Made by a program: the position numbers and the translations under genes. The notes beneath the pieces were generated by a model. It was not told where the DNA came from, made no database searches, and saw only the letters and a program-made list of their open reading frames with translations. This document shows positions 40,266-53,054 of a DNA stretch of 64,000 nucleotides, piece after piece. This stretch comes from Stutzerimonas balearica DSM 6083 (GTDB lineage Bacteria; Pseudomonadota; Gammaproteobacteria; Pseudomonadales; Pseudomonadaceae), in the NCBI RefSeq assembly GCF_000818015.1, contig NZ_CP007511.1:496001-560000 (forward strand), read 5' to 3'. Position 1 is the stretch's first letter. Each line of letters begins with the position of its first letter.

Positions 40266-41078
40266 ATGCCCGCGAAGAAGAAAGCGCTCAATACGCCGCT
40301 GCAGTTGCTGCAAGAACTCTCCAACAGTCTGCTCGTTCATTTCGACAAGGCTTGCCGGCAGGCGGTCGCCGAGGCTGAAAGCGCCCTGGCGAAGCTGGAA
40401 AAGCAGCGCGGCAAGGCCCAGGACAAGCTGTTGAAAGCACGCGCCCGGCTCGACGAAGCCGGCAGCGCCGGCAAACCCAAGGCCCAAGCCAAGGCGCGTA
40501 ACCGCATCGAAGAACTCGAGTCGTCCATGGCGCTGCTGCAGGAGCGTCAGGGCGAAATGCTGACCTACCTCGCCGAGCTCAAGCGTGACGTGGCCACCGC
40601 CACGGGGTTGACGCGCGGCATTCAGGAGGTCGAGACGGCGGTCGGTCGGGCCATGCAGCCGGCAGCGGCCAAGGCAGACAAGGCAGCCAGCCCCAAGGCC
40701 ACCACAACTGCGGCGAAGCGCCCTGCAGCCTCGGCCAAGGCGGCGGCCAGCAAGCCCACCAGCAGCGCACGCGCGCCAGCCAAACCGGTGGCCGCCAAGC
40801 GTGCGCCAGGCAAAGCCGCCGCCAGCAGCGCTGCCAATAGCAAGGCGGCGCCGGCGAGCACGGCCAAGCCGAAACCCACCCCCGCGAAGCCGGCCAGTGC
40901 GAAGCCGGCGGGTACGAAAGCGCCGGCCGGCAGCAAGGTCGCCGCGAGCAAAGCGGGCGGCAGCACGAAGGCGGCTACGGCGAAAAAGCCCAGCGCGCGA
41001 AAGCCCGCACGTCCGGCCAGCAAGGCCCCTGAGGCCGCCGCCACCGAGGGAGCTCAGCCGGACGCCAGCGCCAGCTGA
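40266..41078 (+). CDS. algP: Histone H1-like regulatory protein AlgP
   Basis: The 270-residue protein has an N-terminal helical domain (about 1-120: KKALNTPLQLLQELSNSLLVHFDKACRQAV, LEKQRGKAQDKLLKARARL) and a C-terminal tail (about 125-270). The tail is mainly Lys, Ala, Pro, Ser and Thr in KPAA-like repeats resembling eukaryotic H1. AlgP binds DNA and modulates algD transcription in P. aeruginosa. aaggagg is 7 bases before ATG 40266; a GTG directly before it is a worse fit. The end overlaps the convergent TIGR02444 gene by 25 bases. Confidence 0.92.
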   Translation: MPAKKKALNTPLQLLQELSNSLLVHFDKACRQAVAEAESALAKLEKQRGKAQDKLLKARARLDEAGSAGKPKAQAKARNRIEELESSMALLQERQGEMLTYLAELKRDVATATGLTRGIQEVETAVGRAMQPAAAKADKAASPKATTTAAKRPAASAKAAASKPTSSARAPAKPVAAKRAPGKAAASSAANSKAAPASTAKPKPTPAKPASAKPAGTKAPAGSKVAASKAGGSTKAATAKKPSARKPARPASKAPEAAATEGAQPDASAS

Positions 41079-41548
41079 GTCTCGTGCGCCGCGTCGCGTA
41101 GCTGTTGCAGCGCGGCGCGGTCCGCTGTATCCGGTGCCAGGCGTGCCAGCCAGCCTGATTCCATTGAACGCTCTTCCCAGCCTCGGCAGCTTTCCTCCAG
41201 CCGGGCAAGCTGAACGCGCTCGGCGTCCAGTTCCAGTTCCTTGATTCGCTCACGCAACCGAGCCAGCGCTGGGTCCTGCTCGCTGCTCGTCTTCCAGGCG
41301 TGGCGCAGTTGGCGCAGCGGCTCGACCACCGAGCTCTGCCAGTTTTCGGCGGCCGTCTTGAGTTGCGCCACCCGCGGTGCCCGGCACTCGATGGCTCGGC
41401 TCTCGAGCCAGGCGGCGCAGAGCAGCAGGCAGACGTCAGCGCCCTTCGCCTGCAGATCCAGACAGGCCTGCTCGACGCCCGGGCGCGCGTAGCAGGCGAG
41501 GGCGAACGACCAGAGATCGGCCGGCGGCGAAGCAGGGATTTTTTTCAT
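41054..41548 (-). CDS. TIGR02444 (DUF2390) family protein
   Basis: This 164-residue helical protein has DLWSFALACYARPGVEQACLDLQ and GADVCLLLCAAWLE, typical of the TIGR02444 family found next to the ABC-F gene in Pseudomonas. Function is unknown. It is divergent from the ABC-F gene by 47 bases and overlaps the 3' end of algP. Confidence 0.82.
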   Translation of the reverse strand: MKKIPASPPADLWSFALACYARPGVEQACLDLQAKGADVCLLLCAAWLESRAIECRAPRVAQLKTAAENWQSSVVEPLRQLRHAWKTSSEQDPALARLRERIKELELDAERVQLARLEESCRGWEERSMESGWLARLAPDTADRAALQQLRDAAHETQLALASG

Positions 41549-41595
41549 GGCGCCAGCTTGGCCCTCCGGGTGAACTGATAAACTCCGCCGCCATT

Positions 41596-43499
<1,904 letters not shown>

Positions 43500-43503
<4 letters not shown>

Positions 43504-44084
43504 ACGAGCAGCTACTGAACATCGCCCAGGAGTGGCGCGGCCCGCTGCTGTTGGCCGCGCAGGTGCTGGCGATCCTGCTCGGTGCCTATCTGCTGCAGCG
43601 CCTGGTGGCCCGTGCGCTGACACGCTTGTCGAACCGCTACCCGCTGCCGCCCGAGCTGTTGTTACCGGTGCGCGGCGGCATCCGCTGGCTGATCATGGGC
43701 GGCGCGCTGATCATGGTGCTCGAGCGCTTCGGCGTATCGGCGGCCGTGCTCTGGACGGCCATTTCCGGCTTTGTCGCGGTGGCCGCGGTGGCCTTCTTCG
43801 CCATCTGGAGCGTGCTGTCCAACCTGCTTTGCGCAGTGCTGATCCTGATGCTCGGCCCGTTCCGTCTGGGCGACGTGGTCGAACTCGTGGAGTCGTCCGA
43901 CAAACCGATCGTCAAGGGCCGGGTGATCGATATCAACCTGCTCTACACCACGCTCGAGGAGGTCGCCGAGGCTGGAACCGGCGCCCTCGTGCAGGTGCCC
44001 AACAGTCTGTTCTTCCAGAAGGCCGTGCGCCGTTGGCGCGGCGGCGAAATCCCGCTCCACACTCAACTTCCACACGAGGAATAA
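43500..44084 (+). CDS. Short MscS-like small-conductance mechanosensitive channel
   Basis: The 194-residue protein has three hydrophobic segments (about 18-37, 58-78, 85-120) and then a short beta domain. The pore helix resembles MscS TM3, with Gly/Ala spacing in ISGFVAVAAVAFFAIWSVLSNLL followed by FRLGDVVEL. It lacks the large C-terminal vestibule of E. coli MscS (286 residues). The ATG overlaps the ABC-F stop by four bases, and terC starts 3 bases after its stop. Confidence 0.85.
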
Positions 44085-44087
44085 CTT

Positions 44088-44846
44088 ATGGAATGGCTCA
44101 GCAACCCGGAGATCTGGGTCGCTTTCCTGACGTTGACTGCCCTGGAGATCGTCCTCGGCATCGACAACATCATCTTCATCTCCATTCTGGTCAGCCGGCT
44201 GCCCAAGGCCGAGCAGCCCCGCGCGCGCTTCTTCGGCCTGGCGCTGGCAATGGGCACGCGCATTCTCCTGCTGCTGTCGATCGCCTGGGTCATGCGTCTG
44301 ACCAACGACCTGTTCAGCGTGCTCGGGCAGGGCGTCTCGGGGCGAGATCTGATCCTGTTCTTCGGCGGCCTGTTCCTGTTGTTCAAGAGCACCATGGAAA
44401 TCTGGCACAGCGTCGAGGGCGAGGAAGAGGAGCAGTCGGCCGGCGGTGCGGCCAGGGCCAGCTTCATCGGCATCATCCTGCAGATCGCGGTGATCGATAT
44501 CGTCTTCTCGCTCGACTCGGTGATCACTGCGGTCGGTCTGGTCGATCACGTGCCGGTGATGATCGCGGCGATCGTCATTGCCGTGCTGGTGATGATGGCG
44601 GCGGCCGGCACCATCAGCGACTTCATCGAGCACCATCCGACGCTGAAGATTCTTGCGCTATCGTTCCTCATCGTTGTCGGTACGCTGCTTATCGCCGAGG
44701 CCTTCGGCGTGCACGTGCCCAAGGGCTACGTCTATTTCGCCATGGCTTTCTCGCTGGGCGTCGAGGCGCTGAACATCCGCATGCGCAAGGCCATGCGGCG
44801 CAAGCTCAAGGAGCCGATGAAGCTCGGCAAGGACCTGCCGGACTGA
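44088..44846 (+). CDS. TerC family integral membrane protein
   Basis: The 252-residue protein has about seven hydrophobic segments and TerC acidic motifs in the membrane: LEIVLGIDNIIFISIL at the start and VIDIVFSLDSVITAVG in the middle. TerC-type proteins (Alx, MeeF relatives) export Mn2+ or other metal ions. A conserved tail (LNIRMRKAMRRKLKEPMKL) is cytoplasmic. gagga is upstream of the ATG and overlaps the end of the mscS-like gene. Confidence 0.88.
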   Translation: MEWLSNPEIWVAFLTLTALEIVLGIDNIIFISILVSRLPKAEQPRARFFGLALAMGTRILLLLSIAWVMRLTNDLFSVLGQGVSGRDLILFFGGLFLLFKSTMEIWHSVEGEEEEQSAGGAARASFIGIILQIAVIDIVFSLDSVITAVGLVDHVPVMIAAIVIAVLVMMAAAGTISDFIEHHPTLKILALSFLIVVGTLLIAEAFGVHVPKGYVYFAMAFSLGVEALNIRMRKAMRRKLKEPMKLGKDLPD

Positions 44847-44877
44847 CCGTTCGGCCGCGCTGCAGAGGAGACCTCGC

Positions 44878-45510
44878 ATGACACTGGAAACCTGGCTCGC
44901 CTTTTTCGTCGCCTGCTGGATCATCAGCCTCTCGCCAGGTGCCGGCGCCATCGCCTCGATGTCCTGCGGCCTGCAGTACGGCTTCTGGCGGGGTTACTGG
45001 AATGCCATCGGGCTGCAACTGGCGCTGGTGCTGCAGATCGCCATCGTCGCCGCGGGCGTCGGTGCCGTGCTGGCGACCTCGGCGCTGGCCTTCAGCCTGA
45101 TCAAGTGGTTCGGCGTCGCCTACCTGCTGTGGCTGGCGGTCAAGCAATGGCGGGCAATGCCCGAGGCGCTGCAGGATCCTTCGCTCGGGCGTCCCATCGG
45201 CCGCCCGCTGAGCCTTGTGTTGCGCGGCTTTCTGGTCAATGCCAGCAACCCCAAGGCGATCGTGTTCATCCTCGCGGTGCTGCCGCAGTTTCTCGACCCG
45301 AAGGCGCCGCTGCTGATGCAGTACGTCGCGATGGCCGCGACCATGGTGGTCGTCGATTTGATCGTCATGGCTGCCTACACGGGGCTTGCTGCACGTGTCC
45401 TGCGCCTGCTGCGCACGCCGCGTCAGCAGCGCCTGGTCAATCGTACCTTCGCCGCCATGTTTGCCGGGGCTGCCGCGCTGCTGGCCACCGTACGCCGGGC
45501 GGCCGCATGA
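44878..45510 (+). CDS. LysE/RhtB family amino-acid exporter
   Basis: The 210-residue protein has six hydrophobic helices and the RhtB/LysE start (WLAFFVACWIISLSPGAGAIASMSCGLQYGFWRG), with the SPGP-like element here SPGAG. It also has FLVNASNPKAIVFILAVLPQF. Relatives export homoserine, homoserine lactone, threonine or lysine; the substrate is not predictable. cagaggag lies upstream of the ATG. The stop overlaps the next gene by four bases. Confidence 0.87.
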   Translation: MTLETWLAFFVACWIISLSPGAGAIASMSCGLQYGFWRGYWNAIGLQLALVLQIAIVAAGVGAVLATSALAFSLIKWFGVAYLLWLAVKQWRAMPEALQDPSLGRPIGRPLSLVLRGFLVNASNPKAIVFILAVLPQFLDPKAPLLMQYVAMAATMVVVDLIVMAAYTGLAARVLRLLRTPRQQRLVNRTFAAMFAGAAALLATVRRAAA

Positions 45511-45980
45511 CGCTGCCGGCACCGCTGCGGATCTGGATCGACGCCGACGCCTGCCCGCGGGCAGCGAAGGATCAGGTGGTCAAGTTCGCACTCAAGCGCG
45601 GTTTCGAGGTGCTGCTGGTCGCCGGGCAGAGTCAGGTCAAGCCGCCATTCGCCTGTGTCCGGTTGATCGTGGTTCCCAGCGGCCCGGATGCGGCAGACGA
45701 TTACCTGGTCGAGCACGCCATGCCGGGCGAGCTGGTGATCTGCAGCGACGTGCCGCTGGCCGATCGGCTGGTGAAGAAGGGCGTCGCCGCGCTCGACCCG
45801 CGCGGGCGCGAATTCGACGAGCGCAACATGGGCGAGCGCCTGGCGGTGCGCAACCTGTTCAGCGACTTGCGCGATCAGGGCCAGATGGGCGGTGGGCAGG
45901 CCAGCTACGGCGAGCGCGACCGCCAGGCCTTTGCCAATGCGCTGGACCGCCTGCTTACGCGCTTGTCGCGGTCACGCTGA
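45507..45980 (+). CDS. UPF0178 (YaiI/YqxD, DUF188) family protein
   Basis: The 157-residue protein has the YaiI/YqxD start RIWIDADACPRAAKDQVVKFA, a PIN-like pattern of aspartates (VVPSGPDAADDYLV, CSDVPLADRLVKKG), and the conserved RNLFSDLRDQGQMGGGQASYGERDRQAFANALDRLL tail. The fold suggests a nuclease-like protein, but no activity is established. It is translationally coupled to the LysE gene by a four-base overlap. Confidence 0.88.
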   Translation: MTLPAPLRIWIDADACPRAAKDQVVKFALKRGFEVLLVAGQSQVKPPFACVRLIVVPSGPDAADDYLVEHAMPGELVICSDVPLADRLVKKGVAALDPRGREFDERNMGERLAVRNLFSDLRDQGQMGGGQASYGERDRQAFANALDRLLTRLSRSR

Positions 45981-48083
45981 GGCGCGCCGTCAGCCAGTCG
46001 CGCAACGCCGGCAGGGGCAGCGGGCGGCTGAACAGATAGCCCTGGATGTAGTCGCAGCGATTGTCCTGCAGATGGGCCAGCTGCGTCCGGTCTTCCACCC
46101 CTTCGGCCACTACCTTGAGCTGCAGCTTGTGCGCCATCGCCACGATCGCAGCGGTGATGGCGCGGTCGTTGGCTTGTTCGGCGATCTCCCGAACGAAGGC
46201 GCGGTCGATCTTCAGCGTATCCAGTGGCAGCTTGCTGAGATAGGCCAGTGATGAGTAGCCGCTGCCGAAATCGTCGATGGATATCTTCAGGCCCAGCTGG
46301 CGCACCTGCTCGAGGTTGCGCACCGCGGCGACAAAGTCGTTCATCAGGGCGTTTTCGGTGACTTCGAGTGAAACCCGGCTCGGCGCCAGCCCGGTATCGG
46401 CCAGGATCCGCGCGACCACCTTCGGCAGGAAGGGACTGCCCAGGTTCAGGGCCGAGCAGTTGATCGCCACGCGCAGGTCGTGCCCGGCGGCGAGCAGCTC
46501 GACGAGATCCTGGCAGGCGCGCCGGGCAACCCAGCTGTCCAGCTCGCCGACGAAACCGTTGCGCTCGGCCAGGCCGACGAAGCGCTCCGGGCTGATGAAG
46601 CCCAGCTGCGGGTGCTGCCAGCGCACCAGCGCCTCGAGGCCGATCGGCTGGCCGCTACGGCAATCGACGATCGGCTGGTAATGCACCGCCAGCTGGTTGC
46701 CGCGGATCGCCTGGCGCAGGTCCTGTTCGAGGGCGAGATTTTCACGCGCCTGTTGCTCGAGAGCGGGGTCGAAGCGCAGCGCGCGGTTGCGCCCGCTGGC
46801 TTTGCACTGGCCGACCGCGAGCCCCGCGTGACGAAACAGCGTGTCGAAGCTGCCGCCGTCCTCCGGATACTGGCTGATGCCGATGCTCGCGGTCAGGCAC
46901 AGCTGGACATCCTCGATCGGCAGCGGTGGCCGCAACTGTTCGAGGATGCGCCCTGCCAGTACCTGGGCGGCCTGCAGGTCGCCAAGGGTGAGCACGCAAA
47001 ATTCGTCGCCGGAAAAGCGCGCCAGGCGGTCATGCGTGCCGAGCACCGCGCGGATGCGCTGGGCGACCAGTTGCAGCGCCAGGTCACCGCTGCGATGACC
47101 GAGGCTGTCGTTGATGCGCTTGAAGTTGTCCAGGTCCACCACCAGTACGGCCAGGGCCTCGGCCTGCTCCCGTGCGACTAGCAGCTGGCTGACCATTTCG
47201 GTGAACGCCCGGCCGTTGAGCAGGTTGGTCAGCGGATCGTAGTGGGTCATCGCGTTGAGCTGGTGCTCGGCCCGGTGCAGCGCCTCGCGCTGTTCGCTGA
47301 AGCGTTGCTCGGCCCAGCTTGCGGCGATGCCGGCGACGATCACCAGCAGTGCCACCACGCCGATGGCCAGCGCCAGGGCTTGCTGGTGTCCGCTGCCGGC
47401 GTGCGTGGCGATCTGCAGCAGCAGGCTGCGCGGCACCGCCAGCACCAGTGCGTGCATGCCGGTGTAATGCATGGACACGATGGCCAGGCCCATGACCAGA
47501 CCACAGGCGCCCGTTGCCAGTGGTGGCTGCGGCCATGGTGGTCGCGGAAGTGGAAGCCCAGGACCAGCGCCACCAGCACGGCGGCGATGGCAATCAGGAT
47601 CGACAGGCCGAAGGCCCAGGGCTCGTAGTGCAGCGTGGCCGCCGAGCGAATGGCCGCCATCCCGGTGTAGTGCATCGCGGCAATGCTGGTGCCGGCAGCG
47701 GTAGCCGCCAGGCCGTACTGCCAGCTGCGCAGGCGCTCGCGGCCGAGCAGGCGCATGACCAGGTAGGAGGTGGCCACGGCGATCACCAGCGAGAGCAGGG
47801 TAACCCGGTGATCGTAGGCAATATCCAGTGGCGCCTGAAACGCCAGCATCGCGATGAAGTGCATCGACCAGATGCCGCCGCCCAGGGCTAGGGCGCCGAC
47901 CCAGCGCCAATATTCGCGATAGCGCGCCTCAACGCTCTGGCTGACGCGATGCGCCAGAGCCAGCGCGGTGTAGGCCGCGGCGCTGGCGACCAGGTACGAC
48001 AACAGCACCAGGCCGGGATCGTGCGAGGCGCCGGGCAGGGCGATCTGGTCTGGCGGCAGGGAGGACAGCAGCAGTCGGCTCAT
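45955..48083 (-). pseudogene. MHYT-GGDEF-EAL c-di-GMP signalling protein, broken by a frameshift near 47519-47530
   Basis: One added base would give a protein of about 709 residues. The N-terminal part (48083 to about 47525) carries MHYT-domain repeats 1 and 2 (SMHFIAML, AMHYTGMA). The third repeat (SMHYTGMHAL) and everything after it are one frame over. There follow a GGDEF domain with canonical SGDEF (LARFSGDEFCVL) and an EAL domain (GLEALVRWQHP, SIDDFGSGYSSL) with intact motifs, so both activities are possible. MHYT domains are membrane sensors proposed to bind copper and gases. As written the N-terminal half continues into a foreign frame. ATG 48083 has only a weak ribosome site. The 3' end overlaps the convergent UPF0178 gene by 26 bases. 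Confidence 0.83.
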
Positions 48084-48187
48084 GGGCAGCACTCAAGGTC
48101 TGGGCGTCCTGCCTCACGAATAGTGGCAATAGGCTATTGCTTTGCGCGGCAAGTGGAAAGGGCCGCCGCTTCGCCTGTATCGGCCGC

Positions 48188-48655
48188 TCAGCCGCAGAGA
48201 TAAGTGCCGGTGCCGACGGCGATCAACACGCCCGCTTCGTTGTGCAGTTCCGAGCGCACCACGGCGACCTTGTTGCCCGAGCGCAGCAGGGTGGCCGTGG
48301 CGCTGAAGCGCTGGCCTCGCCCGGGGCGCAGGTAGTCGATGCGCAGGTCGATGGTGCCCAGCCGCGCGAGCCGGATGGCGCGTTCGGATTCGTCCAGATG
48401 GCGGTGACGATCGAACGCGCCGACCATTGCCATGGCCCCGCCGACCACGTCGAGCAGCGAGGCGATCACGCCGCCATGCAGGATGCCGTGGACGAAGTTG
48501 CCGACCAGTTGCGGCTGCATCGGCAGATGCATCACCACGCGCTCGGCGGAGACTTCGTCGAGCTCGATGCCCAGCTCCCGGTTGAACGGAATGCGCTCGA
48601 ACAGCTGGCGTACGGCTTCGTGTTCGGACAGGCTCAGTTCACTGTGCTCGCTCAT
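48188..48655 (-). CDS. Hotdog-fold thioesterase (YigI/PaaI-like)
   Basis: The 155-residue acyl-CoA thioesterase-like protein contains VGNFVHGILHGGVIASLLDVVGGAMAM, in which the HGG-hotdog helix carries the usual catalytic aspartate and glycine. The sheet ends RIDYLRPGRGQRFSATATLLRSGNKVAVVRSELHNEAGVLIAVGTGTYL. It is close to YigI, a medium/long-chain acyl-CoA thioesterase. The start MSEHSELSLSEHEAVRQLFERI is preferred; a longer reading adds unconserved residues. The substrate is not predictable. Confidence 0.85.
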   Translation of the reverse strand: MSEHSELSLSEHEAVRQLFERIPFNRELGIELDEVSAERVVMHLPMQPQLVGNFVHGILHGGVIASLLDVVGGAMAMVGAFDRHRHLDESERAIRLARLGTIDLRIDYLRPGRGQRFSATATLLRSGNKVAVVRSELHNEAGVLIAVGTGTYLCG

Positions 48656-48793
48656 GGCCGCGCTCCACAAAAAGGAAACGTCACGCTGCATCAGAGTAGG
48701 CGTTCGGCGCCAGAGGCGGGGCAGCTGCGGCGGGGCGATTGGCCGGATCACCCTTGCTCGGGCGGCCCGCTGGCGCGGCCCGCCCGGTCGGCG

Positions 48794-49459
48794 TCAGGCT
48801 TCGTGGGTCAGCTCGAGTACGCGGTCGACCAGCTTGTAGATGCCGCCGGCGGCCTCGCTGATCGATTCGGCGAGCATGTAGGCAGGCGTGGTGACCAGCT
48901 TGTGCTTGGTGTCCTCGACGATGTCGCTGACTTCGCAGGCCTGATGCTCGACGCCCATCTGCACGGCTGCCTTGGCTGCATCTGCCTCGTCGCTGCCGAG
49001 CGTGCAGACCACGCCCTGGCCGAAGATCTGCGCCGCCATCGTCGGCGCGATGCACATCATGCCGATCGGCTTGCCGGCCTGGGCGAATGCCTGGGCCACG
49101 CGCAGCACCTCCGGAAGCACCGTGCAGTTCGCCCCGGCGCTGGCGAAATCGGAAAGATTCTTCGCCGCACCGAAGCCACCCGGCAGGATCAGCGCGTCGA
49201 AGTCCTCGGCGCGCGCCTCGCGCAGGTCCTTGATATTGCCGCGTGCCAGGCGTGCGGACTCGACCAGCACGTTACGGCTCTCGTTCATCTCCTCGCCGGT
49301 CATGTGATTGACCACATGCGCCTGCGCTATGTCGGGTGCGAAACACTGCACGGCGGCGCCACGCTGGTCCAGGCGCAGCAGGGTAGCGACGCTTTCGTAG
49401 ATTTCCGAGCCGTCGTAGACACCGCAGCCGGACAGGATCACGGCGACTTTCTTGTTCAT
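48794..49459 (-). CDS. elbB: Glyoxalase-like DJ-1/PfpI protein ElbB
   Basis: The 221-residue class I glutamine amidotransferase-like protein starts MNKKVAVILSGCGVYDGSEIYESVATLLRLDQRG, the ElbB hallmark, and has a nucleophile cysteine in PIGMMCIAPTMAA. ElbB (YhbL) has glyoxalase activity and is linked to isoprenoid synthesis. aggag is 8 bases upstream of the ATG. It is divergent from hemB across a 293-base region that holds the hemB promoter. Confidence 0.92.
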   Translation of the reverse strand: MNKKVAVILSGCGVYDGSEIYESVATLLRLDQRGAAVQCFAPDIAQAHVVNHMTGEEMNESRNVLVESARLARGNIKDLREARAEDFDALILPGGFGAAKNLSDFASAGANCTVLPEVLRVAQAFAQAGKPIGMMCIAPTMAAQIFGQGVVCTLGSDEADAAKAAVQMGVEHQACEVSDIVEDTKHKLVTTPAYMLAESISEAAGGIYKLVDRVLELTHEA

Positions 49460-49542
49460 GGCGATACTCCTGGAGTGGTTCGACGCCCCGGGGCCGGGGC
49501 TGGCGTAAAGGCGATGCTAAAGCCTGCAGAGCATGGAGGTAA

Positions 49543-50766
<1,224 letters not shown>

Positions 50767-50779
50767 GCCCGAGGCACTC

Positions 50780-52987
50780 ATGAATCAGGGACTCAGCGAA
50801 ACGCAGTTGCAGATCGATGAAACGCAGGAGGCGCTGCCGGCCCAGGCCGGCGTCGAGGTGCCCGTGCCCGAGACGCCGGCAGTCGAGCCGGAAGCGGCTC
50901 CGGTCGCGCCGGTTCCGAGCCTGGACGACACCAGCCTGTACATCCATCGCGAGCTGTCGCAGCTGCAATTCAATATCCGCGTGCTGGAGCAGGCGCTGGA
51001 CGAGTCCTACCCGCTGCTCGAGCGGCTGAAGTTCCTGCTGATCTTTTCCAGCAACCTCGACGAGTTCTTCGAGATCCGCGTTGCCGGCCTGAAAAAACGC
51101 GTCACCTTTGCCCGCGAGCAGGCCGGCGCCGACGGCTTGCAGCCCCATCAGGCGTTGGCGCGAATCTGCGAGCTGGTGCATGAGCAGGTCGACCGGCAGT
51201 ACGCGATTCTCAACGAGGTACTGCTGCCGGAGCTGGCCAAGCATCAGATCCGCTTCATTCGTCGACGCCACTGGACGGCCAAGCTCAAGGCCTGGGTGCG
51301 GCGCTATTTCCGCGACGAGATCGCGCCGATCATCACGCCCATCGGGCTCGATCCGACGCACCCCTTTCCGCTGCTGGTGAACAAGAGCCTGAACTTCATC
51401 GTCGAGCTGGAAGGCATCGATGCGTTCGGTCGTGACTCCGGGCTGGCGATCATTCCGGCGCCGCGCTCGCTGCCGCGGGTCATTCGCGTGCCGGAGGAGG
51501 TCAGCGGAGCGGGCGATCACTTCGTGTTTCTGTCGTCGATGATCCATGCACACGCCGACGACCTGTTCCACGGCATGCGGGTCAAGGGCTGCTACCAGTT
51601 CCGCCTGACGCGTAATGCCGACCTCTCGGTCGATACCGAGGACGTCGAGGACCTCGCACGTGCGCTGCGCGGCGAGCTGATCTCGCGGCGCTACGGCGAT
51701 GCGGTGCGCCTGGAGGTAGTCGATACCTGCCCGAAACACCTGGCGGACTTCCTGCTCAAGCAGTTCGGCCTGGCCGAAAGCGAGATGTATCGGGTCAATG
51801 GCCCGGTCAACCTGACCCGGCTGTTCAGCGTCACCGGCCTGGACAGCCATCCGGAGCTGCAATACGCGCCGTTCACCCCAGCGATCCCCAAGCTGCTGCA
51901 GAACAGCGAGAACATCTTCAACGTCATCAGCAAGCAGGACATCCTGCTGATGCACCCGTTCGAATCCTTCACGCCGGTGGTCGACCTGCTGCGTGAAGCG
52001 GCCAAGGACCCGCACGTGCTGGCCGTCAAGCAGACCCTGTACCGCTCGGGCGCCAACTCGGAGATCGTCGACGCCCTCGTCGAGGCGGCGCGCAACGGCA
52101 AGGAGGTCACCGCGGTGATCGAGCTGCGCGCGCGTTTCGATGAGGAGTCGAACCTGCAACTGGCCAGTCGGCTGCAGCAGGCCGGCGCCGTGGTGATCTA
52201 CGGTGTGGTCGGCTACAAGACCCACGCCAAGATGATGCTGATCCTGCGTCGCGAAAACGGCGAACTCTGCCGCTACGCGCACCTGGGTACCGGCAACTAC
52301 CACGCCGGCAACGCGCGCCTGTACACCGACTACAGCCTGCTGACCTCCGATGACGCGCTGTGCGAGGACGTCTCCAAGCTGTTCAGCCAGCTGATCGGCA
52401 TGGGCAAGGTGATGCGCATGAAGAAGCTGCTGCATTCGCCGTTCACCCTGAAGAAGACGCTGCTCGACCTCATCGCGCTGGAGACGCAGCATGCCGCCGA
52501 GGGCAAGCCGGCGCACATCATCCTCAAGGTCAACGCGCTGACCGACGCGAAGATGATCAAGGCGCTGTACAAGGCCAGCCAGACAGGCGTGCGTATCGAC
52601 CTCATCGTGCGTGGCATGTGCTGCCTGCGCCCGGGCATCGCCGGGGTATCGCACAACATCCAGGTGCGCTCGATCATCGGACGCTTCCTCGAGCACAGCC
52701 GGGTGTTCTATTTCCACAACGACGGCGACGAAAAGCTCTACCTGTCGAGTGCCGACTGGATGGAGCGCAACCTCGACCGACGGGTGGAAACCTGCTTCCC
52801 GGTCGAAGGCAAGAAGCTGGTGACGCGGGTGAAGAAGGAACTCGAGGCCTTGCTGACCGACAACACGCAGAGCTGGATCCTGCAGCCCGACGGCAGCTAC
52901 GTGCGCAACAGCCCGAGCGGCAATCAGCTCGCGCGCAACGCCCAGAACACGCTGCTCGAGCGGCTCAGCAACACCACGGGGCGTTAA
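50780..52987 (+). CDS. ppk1: Polyphosphate kinase 1
   Basis: This 735-residue enzyme reversibly builds polyphosphate from ATP. The first 50 residues are a Pro/Glu-rich extension. The N-terminal domain begins near [23 protein letters not shown]. The catalytic phospholipase-D-like domains contain the autophosphorylated His482 in [30 protein letters not shown], and [13 protein letters not shown] with [14 protein letters not shown]. It is cotranscribed with hemB from a likely PhoB-responsive promoter. ppx lies next to it but faces it, unlike the E. coli ppk-ppx operon. Confidence 0.96.
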   Translation: MNQGLSETQLQIDETQEALPAQAGVEVPVPETPAVEPEAAPVAPVPSLDDTSLYIHRELSQLQFNIRVLEQALDESYPLLERLKFLLIFSSNLDEFFEIRVAGLKKRVTFAREQAGADGLQPHQALARICELVHEQVDRQYAILNEVLLPELAKHQIRFIRRRHWTAKLKAWVRRYFRDEIAPIITPIGLDPTHPFPLLVNKSLNFIVELEGIDAFGRDSGLAIIPAPRSLPRVIRVPEEVSGAGDHFVFLSSMIHAHADDLFHGMRVKGCYQFRLTRNADLSVDTEDVEDLARALRGELISRRYGDAVRLEVVDTCPKHLADFLLKQFGLAESEMYRVNGPVNLTRLFSVTGLDSHPELQYAPFTPAIPKLLQNSENIFNVISKQDILLMHPFESFTPVVDLLREAAKDPHVLAVKQTLYRSGANSEIVDALVEAARNGKEVTAVIELRARFDEESNLQLASRLQQAGAVVIYGVVGYKTHAKMMLILRRENGELCRYAHLGTGNYHAGNARLYTDYSLLTSDDALCEDVSKLFSQLIGMGKVMRMKKLLHSPFTLKKTLLDLIALETQHAAEGKPAHIILKVNALTDAKMIKALYKASQTGVRIDLIVRGMCCLRPGIAGVSHNIQVRSIIGRFLEHSRVFYFHNDGDEKLYLSSADWMERNLDRRVETCFPVEGKKLVTRVKKELEALLTDNTQSWILQPDGSYVRNSPSGNQLARNAQNTLLERLSNTTGR

Positions 52988-53010
52988 CGGCGACGGCTGC
53001 GCGCAAACGA

Positions 53011-53040
53011 AACGCCCGGCTTCGGCCGGGCGTTCTCGTT
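53011..53040. terminator. Terminator between convergent ppk1 and ppx
   Basis: A 10-bp stem AACGCCCGGC (53011-53020) with GCCGGGCGTT (53025-53034) and a TTCG loop is flanked by complementary AACGA/TCGTT. It lies 24 bases after ppk1 and 15 bases from the ppx stop and can serve both strands, although its T runs are short. Confidence 0.75.
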
Positions 53041-53054
53041 AGCGCAGGTCTCGA

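Noticed and set aside
40640..41078. Low-complexity Lys/Ala/Pro tract as a possible repeat array
   Set aside because: It is the coding region of the histone-like AlgP tail, with irregular units, not a CRISPR or minisatellite.
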